A DNA stretch of 7,864 bases from an uncultured Massilia sp. GTDB taxonomy: Bacteria > Pseudomonadota > Gammaproteobacteria > Burkholderiales > Burkholderiaceae. The notes below the pieces were generated by a model, which saw nothing but the letters and a program-made list of their open reading frames with translations, had not been told where the DNA came from and did not search any database. This document shows positions 1 through 6,567 of this stretch, in pieces; position 1 is the stretch's first letter; each line of letters begins with the position of its first letter. The stretch spans positions 1 to 7,864 of the forward strand of contig CAMPHU010000214.1 in NCBI GenBank assembly GCA_946886065.1. The letters run 5' to 3'. A program made the translations under genes and the position numbers.

Positions 1-1
1 G

Positions 2-766
2 AACGTCACCCCGGATTCGTTTTCCGACGGCGGACGTTACCAGGGCCTCGAATTCGCGCTGTCGCACGCCGAGGAGATGATCCGCGACGGCGCCACCATG
101 ATCGACATCGGCGGCGAATCGACCCGCCCCGGCTCGCCCAGCGTGCCCCTGGACGAGGAGTTGCGCCGCGTGATGCCGGCGCTGTACGCCCTCAAGACCC
201 TGGACGTGGCGCTCTCGGTGGACACCTGCAAGCCGGACGTCATGCGCGAAGCCCTGATCGCGGGCGCCGACATGATCAACGACACCAACGGCTTCCGCGC
301 GCCCGGCGCAATCGAGGCGGTGCAGGACAGCGACTGCGGCCTGTGCGTCATGCACATGCAGGCCACGCCCCAGACCATGCAGCAGGCGCCGCAATACAAG
401 GACGTGGTGGGCGAGGTGATCGCCTTCCTGCGCGAGCGGGTGGAGGCCTTGAGCGCCGCCGGGATCGCGCGCGAGCGCATCTGCCTGGACCCCGGCTTCG
501 GGTTCGGCAAGACCGTCGAGCACAACTATGCCTTGCTGCGCGAACTGGCGCGCATCCGCGATGAACTGGGCCTGCCGGTACTGGCCGGCATGTCGCGCAA
601 GTCCATGATCGGGGCCGTCACCGGGCGCCCGGTCGAGCAGCGTGTCGCCGGCAGCATCGGGGCGGCATTGGCTGCGGTAGCGCATGGCGCTAGAATTGTG
701 CGTGTGCATGATGTAGCAGACACCGTCGATGCCCTGAAGGTCTGGCATGCGGCGACTATCGATTAA
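2..766 (+). CDS. folP: Dihydropteroate synthase, 5'-truncated by window edge
   Basis: Cytoplasmic folate enzyme that condenses 6-hydroxymethyl-7,8-dihydropterin diphosphate with p-aminobenzoate to give 7,8-dihydropteroate; the target of sulfonamides. The visible 254 residues open directly on the family signature NVTPDSFSDGG, so only about 20-30 N-terminal residues, including the start, lie outside. The pterin and pABA pocket motifs are all present, numbered in the fragment: GGESTRPG, DTCKP (Asp74), the MHMQ loop, DPGFGFGKT (from Asp163), GMSRKSMIG (Lys200) and the C-terminal RVHD (Arg234, His236). The gene therefore looks intact and functional. The TAA stop lies 24 nt before glmM, the usual betaproteobacterial order, so co-transcription is likely. 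The last 25 or so codons use codons rare for this gene (GTA, AGA, ATT), coinciding with a promoter for glmM. Identity is secure from motifs; only the start is unknown. Confidence 0.97.
   Translation, partial: NVTPDSFSDGGRYQGLEFALSHAEEMIRDGATMIDIGGESTRPGSPSVPLDEELRRVMPALYALKTLDVALSVDTCKPDVMREALIAGADMINDTNGFRAPGAIEAVQDSDCGLCVMHMQATPQTMQQAPQYKDVVGEVIAFLRERVEALSAAGIARERICLDPGFGFGKTVEHNYALLRELARIRDELGLPVLAGMSRKSMIGAVTGRPVEQRVAGSIGAALAAVAHGARIVRVHDVADTVDALKVWHAATID
668..696 (+). promoter_or_regulatory. Candidate internal sigma70 promoter for glmM
   Basis: TTGGCT (668-673, 4 of 6 to TTGACA) and TAGAAT (691-696, 5 of 6 to TATAAT) are separated by exactly 17 bp inside the folP 3' end. Transcription would begin near 703, about 90 nt before the glmM ATG. 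The same stretch carries codons unusual for folP, which fits selection for a promoter within coding sequence. Inferred from consensus matching only. Confidence 0.5.
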
Positions 767-790
767 TCAAGGAAAGAAAAGAAGACAAGA

Positions 791-2131
<1,341 letters not shown>

Positions 2132-2141
2132 TTGCTATCAA

Positions 2142-2175
2142 GCACGATTGACGCCCCTTTCGGCTTCAATCGTGC
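2142..2175 (+). repeat. Perfect 10-bp inverted repeat after glmM
   Basis: GCACGATTGA (2142-2151) is exactly complementary to TCAATCGTGC (2166-2175), with a 14-nt loop. It begins 10 nt after the glmM stop and ends 5 nt before the -35 of tRNA-Pro. No T-run follows on either strand, so it is not a standard rho-independent terminator. It could stabilise the glmM mRNA 3' end, help termination weakly, or be a protein site near the tRNA promoter. Confidence 0.55.
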
Positions 2176-2180
2176 CCGGG

Positions 2181-2209
2181 TTGGCGCATCGCTCCTTCGG
2201 GAGTATCAT
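2181..2209 (+). promoter_or_regulatory. Promoter of tRNA-Pro
   Basis: TTGGCG (2181-2186) and TATCAT (2204-2209, 5 of 6 to consensus) are 17 bp apart. The expected start near 2215-2217 leaves only a few leader nucleotides before the mature tRNA 5' end at 2220. The spacer contains a 4-bp inverted repeat around TTCG (2192-2203). Confidence 0.65.
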
Positions 2210-2219
2210 GAAATCGCGT

Positions 2220-2296
2220 CGGAGTGTAGCGCAGCCCGGTAGCGCACCTGCTTTGGGAGCAGGGGGTCCAAGGTTCGAATCCTTGTACTCCGACCA
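2220..2296 (+). tRNA. tRNA-Pro (anticodon TGG)
   Basis: A full cloverleaf of 77 nt with an encoded CCA. The acceptor stem CGGAGTG pairs with TACTCCG (one G-T), followed by discriminator A and CCA at 2294-2296. The anticodon stem CCTGC/GCAGG encloses the loop TTTGGGA, giving anticodon TGG at 2254-2256, which reads CCA and, by wobble, other CCN codons. The T arm has GGTTCGAATCC. A promoter lies just upstream and a strong terminator just downstream, so this is a monocistronic tRNA gene. Confidence 0.98.
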
Positions 2297-2302
2297 TCCG
2301 AC

Positions 2303-2336
2303 AAAAAAAGCAGGCCGTCCACGACGGCCTGCTTTT
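2303..2336 (+). terminator. Rho-independent terminator after tRNA-Pro
   Basis: GCAGGCCGTC (2310-2319), loop CAC, and GACGGCCTGC (2323-2332) form a 10-bp GC-rich stem. It is extended by AAAA/TTTT to 14 bp and flanked by seven As on the left and four Ts on the right. It starts 7 nt after the tRNA CCA. The A-run on the left gives a T-run on the other strand, so it may also stop minus-strand transcription coming from terC. Confidence 0.92.
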
Positions 2337-2372
2337 CGTACGTCTCTCGCTTGCAGACCAAGTAGTGCCGTG

Positions 2373-2401
2373 TTGCAAGCCCCCGCCCGGCGCGCTATAG
2401 T
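2373..2401 (+). promoter_or_regulatory. Promoter of tRNA-Arg
   Basis: TTGCAA (2373-2378, 4 of 6) and TATAGT (2396-2401, 5 of 6) are separated by 17 bp. The bases after the -10 box (AGCGCC) form a GC-rich discriminator, a feature known from stable-RNA promoters under stringent (ppGpp) control. The start would be near 2408, about 10 nt before the mature tRNA. Confidence 0.7.
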
Positions 2402-2417
2402 AGCGCCTCTCTTCATT

Positions 2418-2494
2418 CCGCCCTTAGCTCAGTTGGATAGAGCAACAGCCTTCTAAGCTGTGGGTCGGGGGTTCGATTCCCTCAGGGCGGGCCA
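2418..2494 (+). tRNA. tRNA-Arg (anticodon TCT)
   Basis: A 77-nt cloverleaf with encoded CCA at 2492-2494. The acceptor stem CCGCCCT pairs perfectly with AGGGCGG and the discriminator is G. The D arm holds TAGCTCAGTTGGATAGAGC. The anticodon stem ACAGC/GCTGT encloses CTTCTAA, so the anticodon is TCT (2452-2454), reading the rare Arg codons AGA and AGG. The T loop is GTTCGATTC. It has its own promoter; no clear T-run terminator follows in the 29 bp before the convergent terC-like gene. Confidence 0.98.
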
Positions 2495-2523
2495 GTTTCT
2501 TTCACCGACCCGCCCCTTGCACA

Positions 2524-3510
2524 TCACGCTGCGCGGTCATCCAGGCTGGAGCGCGTGCGCCACAGCGAATAGCCGATACCCGCCGCGATCAGCACCGCCG
2601 TCACCGCCAGCGACAGGCTTGCCGGCACTTTACCGCCGAACACGAAGTCGCCCAGGAAGATCTTGGAGCCGATGAACACCAGCACCGCCGCCAGCGAGTA
2701 CTTCAGGTAGGTGAAGCGTTCCACCATTGCCGCCAGCGCGAAGTACAGGGCGCGCAGGCCGAGCACCGCGAAGATGTTCGAGGTGTAGACGATGAAGGGA
2801 TCGCTGGTGATGGCGAAGATCGCCGGCACGCTGTCGACCGCGAAAATCACGTCGGTCACCTCGACCATGCACAGCGCCAGGAACAGCGGCGTGGCCAGCA
2901 GCAGGGTGTGGCCCGGCCGGGCCGGATCCGGCTCGCGCACCAGGAAGGCGTTGCCGCGCATGCCCTCGGTCATGCGCAGGTGGCCCTTCAGCCATTTCAG
3001 CACCGCGCTGTCGCGGATCTGGTCCGGATTGTCGGAGGCGAAGAACATCTTGATGCCGGTAATCACCAGGATCGCGCCGAAGATGTACAGCACCCAGTAA
3101 TAGCTTGCCACCAGGGCGGAGCCGGCCCCGATCATGATGCCGCGCGTCAGGATCACCCCCAGGATGCCCCAGAACAGCACCCGGTGCTGGTAGACCGCCG
3201 GGATGGACAGGGTCGCGAAGATCAGCGATATGACGAAGATATTGTCCAGCGACAGACTCTTCTCGATCAGGAAGCCCGTATAGAAGTGCAGGGCCTTTTC
3301 GCTGCCGAAGGCGTGCCAGACCCACAGCCCGAAGGCCAGGCCGGCCGCGATGTACAGGGCCGACAGCTTGAGGCTTTCGCGCACGCCGATGACGTGGTCA
3401 TCCTTGTTGAGCACGCCGAGGTCGAAGGCGAGCAGCGCCACCACGATGGCGACGAAGCTCGCCCACATCCAGACGGGCGCGCCGAGCCAGACGGTATAGA
3501 GCAGTTCCAT
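2524..3510 (-). CDS. TerC/Alx-family integral membrane protein
   Basis: A 328-aa inner-membrane protein of the TerC family, which includes tellurite-resistance TerC and E. coli Alx, the latter alkali-induced and linked to Mn2+ export. About nine hydrophobic helices are visible, in two halves separated by a charged loop at roughly residues 157-203. Family hallmarks are AFDLGVLNK (Asp30), EKSLSLDNIFVIS (Asp89, Asn90), the mirrored VEVTDVIFAVDSVPA (Glu217, Asp220, Asp226) and YTSNIFAVLGLRALYF. The membrane-buried acidic residues fit metal-ion handling. The length matches Alx. The start is clear: AAGGAGG at 3516-3522 sits 5 nt before the ATG. It is the second gene of an operon, 18 nt after the terB-like gene, and converges on tRNA-Arg. 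The family is certain; the substrate (Mn2+, other cations or tellurite protection) is not shown by sequence. Confidence 0.93.
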   Translation of the reverse strand: MELLYTVWLGAPVWMWASFVAIVVALLAFDLGVLNKDDHVIGVRESLKLSALYIAAGLAFGLWVWHAFGSEKALHFYTGFLIEKSLSLDNIFVISLIFATLSIPAVYQHRVLFWGILGVILTRGIMIGAGSALVASYYWVLYIFGAILVITGIKMFFASDNPDQIRDSAVLKWLKGHLRMTEGMRGNAFLVREPDPARPGHTLLLATPLFLALCMVEVTDVIFAVDSVPAIFAITSDPFIVYTSNIFAVLGLRALYFALAAMVERFTYLKYSLAAVLVFIGSKIFLGDFVFGGKVPASLSLAVTAVLIAAGIGYSLWRTRSSLDDRAA

Positions 3511-3528
3511 GATGTCCTCCTTGCGCCG

Positions 3529-3945
3529 TCAGCTGCCGGCGGGTTCGAGGGTGGGCATCCACGCGTGGGTCGCACGGCGCAGCAGCCGGCGTTCGCGGTG
3601 GTCGATGACCTTGTCGGCGCGCACGATGTCGAGCATGCCTTGCAGCACCAATACGCGCAGCAGGGGCGCGTCGACTTCGGCCAGGAGACGGTCGATCGTA
3701 TCCGGACCGAGTTCCACCTCGCTGCCGGCTTGATCCGCCTGGCGCTCGCCCGTGCTGGCCAGCAGGTCCTGGCACAGTTCCCCGGCGGTGTCGTCGAAGA
3801 TGTCCTCGCTGAGCTCCAGGCGGCGCAGCAGGCCGCTGTGGTGCAGGGCCTTGAGCTCCTGCGGCGCCAGCCGGCCGTCGACGATCATCGCCAGCGCGAG
3901 CAGGCGCGAAATGGCTTTATGGCTATTGGTGGCATAGGGTCTCAT
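3529..3945 (-). CDS. TerB-like tellurite-resistance family protein
   Basis: A 138-aa soluble, mainly helical cytoplasmic protein resembling the TerB family. Two related acidic segments fit the TerB pattern: ALAMIVDGRLAPQEL near residues 17-31 (Asp23, Glu30) and IVRADKVIDHRERRLL near 107-122 (Asp111, Glu118). Such positions bind metal in TerB, although the second lacks the usual DG. The ATG at 3945 is chosen because AAGAGGA (3951-3957) lies 5 nt upstream; an in-frame ATG at 4026 would extend the protein by 27 poorly conserved-looking residues and would overlap the promoter. It is the first gene of the operon with the terC-like gene, and TerB is known to associate with TerC at the membrane, so the pairing supports both calls. 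Its exact role is unknown; the family assignment by eye is moderately sure. Confidence 0.75.
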   Translation of the reverse strand: MRPYATNSHKAISRLLALAMIVDGRLAPQELKALHHSGLLRRLELSEDIFDDTAGELCQDLLASTGERQADQAGSEVELGPDTIDRLLAEVDAPLLRVLVLQGMLDIVRADKVIDHRERRLLRRATHAWMPTLEPAGS

Positions 3946-3978
3946 GGCAATCCTCTTGAGTGGTGAACTGGAAGACCC

Positions 3979-4007
3979 ACTATACGAAGCGTCGATGCGA
4001 AAGTAAA
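3979..4007 (-). promoter_or_regulatory. Candidate promoter of the terB-terC operon
   Basis: On the minus strand TTTACT (4002-4007, 4 of 6) and TATAGT (3979-3984, 5 of 6) are separated by 17 bp. Transcription would start near 3972, giving a leader of roughly 27 nt before the terB-like ATG. The -35 box overlaps the left arm of the inverted repeat at 3996-4025, a good position for control by the divergent LysR-type regulator. Confidence 0.55.
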
Positions 4008-4025
4008 ATCGAATAAATTTTCGCA
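3996..4025 (+). promoter_or_regulatory. Candidate LysR operator in the divergent intergenic region
   Basis: TGCGAAA (3996-4002) and TTTCGCA (4019-4025) are exact inverted repeats with 16 bp between them, so the half-sites lie about two helical turns apart. A second dyad, AAAAT (4005-4009) and ATTTT (4017-4021), is nested inside. This is the most A/T-rich part of the window and lies between nhaR-like and terB-like. LysR regulators commonly bind such interrupted dyads next to a divergent promoter; binding here is inferred. Confidence 0.45.
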
Positions 4026-4054
4026 ATCATCAATTTTTTTGGTTGAGTCGTCCG

Positions 4055-4954
4055 GTGATCAATTACAAGCATCTCCAGTATTTCCACGTGGTCGCCACCG
4101 CCGGCACCGTGGCGCGGGCCGCCCAGCAGCTGCACGTTTCGGCCCAGGCCATCAGCACCCAGCTGCAGGTGCTCGAAGCCCAGCTGGGCGAGGAATTGTT
4201 CCGCAAGAAGGGGCGCTTGCTGGAACTGACCGAGGCCGGCAAGACGGTGCTGCAGTATGCCGAGCAGATCTTCAGCATCGGCAACGAACTGGAACAGGCG
4301 ATCCGGCGCGGCGTGTTCACGGGCACCGAGACGCTGCGTGTCGGGATCTGCGACGTCATTCCCAAGGCCATGGCTTTTCGCTTGCTGCAGCCGGCGCGCG
4401 AAGCCGGACTGGCGATGCGCCTGGTGTGCCGCGAGGGCCGCTTCGCCGACCTGGTCCAGGAACTGAGCGCGCACCGGCTCGACCTGGTCATCTCAGACCA
4501 GGGCCTGCCGCCCGGCGGCACCGTGCGCGGCCACACGCACCTGCTCGGGTCCAGCGCAGTGGCGGTGGTCGGCCATCCCGAACTGTGCCTTGCCCGGCCG
4601 GGCAACTTTCCCGGACGGCTGAAGGGCGCACCCTTCCTGATGCCGGGCCAGGACGCCACCCTGCACAGCCGGCTCAAGGCCTGGCTGGAAGCGCAGCGCC
4701 TGCGTCCCATCGTGGTGGGCGAGTTCGACGACGGTGCGCTGCTCATGTCTTTCGCCGGCGCCGGAGCGGGCTTCATGGCGGTGCCCGCCGTGCTGGCGGC
4801 GGACGTGTGCGCGCAGTACGGACTCGAACAGGCCGGCACCGTCGAGACCATCGTCGAGCAGTTCTACGCCGTGACCGTGGAACGGCGTGTGGACCACCCC
4901 GCGCTGCAGCGCATCCTCGACCGCGCGGGCCAGCTGTTCGAGGAGGGCGGCTAG
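4055..4954 (+). CDS. LysR-family transcriptional regulator, NhaR type
   Basis: A cytoplasmic DNA-binding regulator. From the GTG at 4055 it is 299 aa, close to the 301 of E. coli NhaR, the Na+- and pH-responsive activator of the nhaA antiporter gene. The N-terminus INYKHLQYFHVVATAGTVARAAQQL followed by SAQAISTQLQVLE is the winged helix-turn-helix (residues about 3-45). Typical NhaR-branch segments follow in the effector domain: LDLVISDQGLPPG, FLMPGQDATLHSRLKAWLEAQ, GEFDDGALLMSF (222-233) and FYAVTVERRVDHPALQRI. GTG 4055 is preferred because family proteins begin with INY and a weak GGTTGAG (4041-4047) precedes it; the in-frame TTG at 4043 would add four residues. It is divergent from terB-terC and is their likely regulator. 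The ligand is not predictable. The symbol nhaR is withheld because the target is probably not nhaA. Confidence 0.88.
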   Translation: MINYKHLQYFHVVATAGTVARAAQQLHVSAQAISTQLQVLEAQLGEELFRKKGRLLELTEAGKTVLQYAEQIFSIGNELEQAIRRGVFTGTETLRVGICDVIPKAMAFRLLQPAREAGLAMRLVCREGRFADLVQELSAHRLDLVISDQGLPPGGTVRGHTHLLGSSAVAVVGHPELCLARPGNFPGRLKGAPFLMPGQDATLHSRLKAWLEAQRLRPIVVGEFDDGALLMSFAGAGAGFMAVPAVLAADVCAQYGLEQAGTVETIVEQFYAVTVERRVDHPALQRILDRAGQLFEEGG

Positions 4955-5070
4955 GCCTGCATTTGGGGGCGAGGGCGGCGCCGGGTTATCATGCATGCCG
5001 CGGCCGGCACCATCGCCGCCGTCCTGCGCGCCGCCAGGATGACCCGATTGATCTTGACGTTCCACAGACC
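4955..5070 (+). other. Intergenic region with weak promoter signal
   Basis: These 116 bp separate the LysR gene from the DUF5710-like gene. TATCAT at 4987-4992 preceded by TTGGGG at 4963-4968 (18-bp spacing) is the only promoter-like pair, and it is weak. TTGACG at 5054-5059 resembles a -35 but has no -10 at a usable distance. No terminator with a T-run is seen after the LysR stop. Confidence 0.3.
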
Positions 5071-5394
5071 ATGCAGTTTCTCGATGTCCCATATGCCGAC
5101 AAGGACGGCGCCAAGGCGCTCGGCGCCAGGTGGAATCCGACCCGCAAGCGCTGGTACGTGCCCGACGGCGTGGCGCTCGACGCCTTCGAAAAATGGCTGC
5201 CGAAAGGCGGCACCGCCGCGCCGACGGGGCGGATCGACGCCTATGCCGCCAAAATCGTTATCGGCGCCAATTGCATCGACTACACACACGATTGCAACCC
5301 CTTCGAGCCTTGCGCGACCTGCGAAGCGGCGCTGGCCGGTACCGCCTGGGCGGACGGGCGCCGCCGCATCGCTGAGTTGAAGCCGCGCTCCTAG
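5071..5394 (+). CDS. DUF5710-like small protein with C-terminal Cys cluster
   Basis: A 107-aa protein without signal peptide or membrane segment. Residues 3-44 (FLDVPYADKDGAKALGARW, then RKRWYVPDG and FEKWLP) match the DUF5710 pattern, in which a conserved KxLGARW and a KxWYVP form a small domain often found in DNA-primase-like or plasmid proteins. The function is not known. A linker follows, then residues 67-85 with Cys68, His73, Cys75, Cys81 and Cys84, a spacing that could bind zinc or hold disulfides. The ATG at 5071 is chosen because the family pattern starts immediately afterwards; no convincing ribosome-binding site precedes it and no other in-frame start lies nearby. It stands alone, 116 bp after the LysR gene and 89 bp before the hydrolase. 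The domain match is from memory of the motif. Confidence 0.72.
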   Translation: MQFLDVPYADKDGAKALGARWNPTRKRWYVPDGVALDAFEKWLPKGGTAAPTGRIDAYAAKIVIGANCIDYTHDCNPFEPCATCEAALAGTAWADGRRRIAELKPRS

Positions 5395-5483
5395 CCTCCG
5401 AAGCGTACGCCTGCCCGCGCGCACGCATGCTACTGTGCGTCTGCGGCGGACGACCCGGTTCGCCCGAGACCGGAGGAATGCGA

Positions 5484-6452
5484 ATGACCCTTGTCCGCAC
5501 GCTGCAGCGCCTGGCCCTGGCGGCCCTGTTCGCCTGCGCCGCATCGCCGGGGCAGGCCCAGGAGCAGCCCCGGGCCCAGTCCCAGGCCGGCGTCCCGCAG
5601 GGAGACAGCTTCACCCTGCAGCTCGCGCCGGCGGCTGCGCCGGCCGCGGAGGAGGGCAGCGTGCAGTTCATCGGCACCGCGACCGTGTTAATCCGGTTCC
5701 AGGGCTTCACCATCCTCACCGATCCGAATTTCTTGCACAAGGGCGACCACGTGCACTTGGGCTATGGCCTCAAGTCCAAGCGCCTGACCGATCCCGCGAT
5801 CGCGTTCGAGAACCTGCCGCCGATCGACCTGGTCGTGCTGTCGCACCTGCACGGCGACCACTTCGACCAGCTGGTGCAGGAAAAGCTCGCACGCGCCACG
5901 CCGATCGTCACCACCAAGGAGGGCGGGGAAGGGCTCAAGCGCATGGGTTTTACGCGGGTCTACGGGCTGTCGGTGTGGGACCGGGTGGAAGTGCGGCGCG
6001 GCGATGCGCGCTTGCGCGTTACCGCGACCCCGGGGCGCCACGGGCCGGCCGGCGTGGCGGCGCTGCTGCCCAGGGTGATGGGTTCGGTGCTCGACTTCGG
6101 ACCGGATCCCCAGGCTCCCCGCTACCGCATGTACATCAGCGGCGATACCCTCGTCTACGAGGACATCCATGCGATTCCGAAGTACTTCCCCGGCATCGAC
6201 CTGGCCCTGCTGCACTTGGGCGGCACGCGCATCCTCGGCGTCGTGAAGGTCACCATGGACGGCAAGGACGGAGTGCGCATGATGCAGCTGGTGCGGGCGA
6301 AGAAGACGGCGCCGATCCACTACAACGACTACGATGTGTTCAAGTCGCCGCTCGAGGAATTCGCCCGCGAAGTCCAGGCGGCCGGCCTGGAAAAGGACGT
6401 CATTTACCTGAAACACGGGGAAACCTACCAGTTCGCGCCGGCCCGGCCCTGA
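5484..6452 (+). CDS. Exported metallo-beta-lactamase-fold hydrolase (COG2220/UlaG-like)
   Basis: A 322-aa metal-dependent hydrolase predicted to act outside the cytoplasm. The first 25 residues form a signal peptide: Arg5 and Arg9, a hydrophobic stretch LALAALFACAA, and probable cleavage after GQA (Ala25). Cys18 sits in LFAC, a poor lipobox, so a lipoprotein is less likely. After a Gln/Ala/Pro-rich linker the MBL fold begins with VQFIGTATVLIRFQGFTILTD. Metal ligands are visible: SHLHGDH (His121, His123, Asp125, His126), His186 in TPGRHGP, Asp221 in ISGD and His279 in IHYND. This set is typical of the UlaG-like branch, not class B beta-lactamases. The substrate is unknown. ATG 5484 is chosen because GGAGG (5472-5476) lies 7 nt upstream; the in-frame ATG at 5478 is too close to it, and one at 5427 would bury the signal peptide. 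Confidence 0.88.
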   Translation: MTLVRTLQRLALAALFACAASPGQAQEQPRAQSQAGVPQGDSFTLQLAPAAAPAAEEGSVQFIGTATVLIRFQGFTILTDPNFLHKGDHVHLGYGLKSKRLTDPAIAFENLPPIDLVVLSHLHGDHFDQLVQEKLARATPIVTTKEGGEGLKRMGFTRVYGLSVWDRVEVRRGDARLRVTATPGRHGPAGVAALLPRVMGSVLDFGPDPQAPRYRMYISGDTLVYEDIHAIPKYFPGIDLALLHLGGTRILGVVKVTMDGKDGVRMMQLVRAKKTAPIHYNDYDVFKSPLEEFAREVQAAGLEKDVIYLKHGETYQFAPARP

Positions 6453-6565
6453 ACGACCCTGCCATTGAGCTGCCTCGCCGCCGGCCGATTCCTATCGTGC
6501 GCGCCTCGCACAACGGCTGAGTAAACGCTAAGATGCCTGCTTGACAATATCGCAAGCAGAAGGGC
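6453..6565 (+). other. Intergenic region before the TonB-like gene
   Basis: The 113 bp hold no ORF of note. GTGCG (6497-6501) and CGCAC form a 5-bp hairpin without a T-run, too weak to call a terminator. TAAGAT at 6529-6534 could be a -10 box for the downstream gene, but no good -35 precedes it. The right end forms the inverted repeat described separately. Confidence 0.3.
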
Positions 6566-6567
6566 AT
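6533..6567 (+). promoter_or_regulatory. Inverted repeat covering the start of the TonB-like gene
   Basis: CTGCTTG (6537-6543) pairs exactly with CAAGCAG (6553-6559) around a 9-nt loop. ATGC (6533-6536) can pair with GCAT (6564-6567), leaving AAGG bulged. In RNA this would hold part of the ATG at 6566 in the stem and place the ribosome-binding purines in the bulge. It could limit translation, or be a DNA operator dyad. Prediction by eye only. Confidence 0.4.

Noticed and set aside
2192..2203. CTCC-TTCG-GGAG mini-hairpin between the -35 and -10 of tRNA-Pro
   Set aside because: It lies in the promoter spacer upstream of the expected start, so it would not be transcribed from that promoter; four base pairs can arise by chance.
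2148..2456. 102-aa frame across tRNA-Pro and its terminator
   Set aside because: It runs through a tRNA, a terminator and a tRNA promoter, with no ribosome-binding site or family resemblance.
2908..3966. 352-aa plus-strand open frame opposite terC and terB
   Set aside because: A shadow of the minus-strand genes; low-complexity His/Asp/Gln/Arg composition and no recognisable motif.
4039..5070. Long plus-strand open frame reaching from the LysR gene into the DUF5710-like gene, possible fusion
   Set aside because: Up to 4954 it is a shifted frame of the LysR gene, and the rest to 5070 is random Arg/Ala-rich sequence; only the part from the ATG at 5071 looks like protein.
5402..5409. GCGTACGC palindrome before the MBL gene
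   Set aside because: An isolated 8-bp palindrome is expected by chance in GC-rich sequence and has no T-run, promoter or second copy beside it.
5435..6520. 361-aa plus-strand frame overlapping the MBL hydrolase
   Set aside because: An Arg/Ala/Gly-rich shadow in another frame; the hydrolase frame carries the complete metal-ligand set and a signal peptide.
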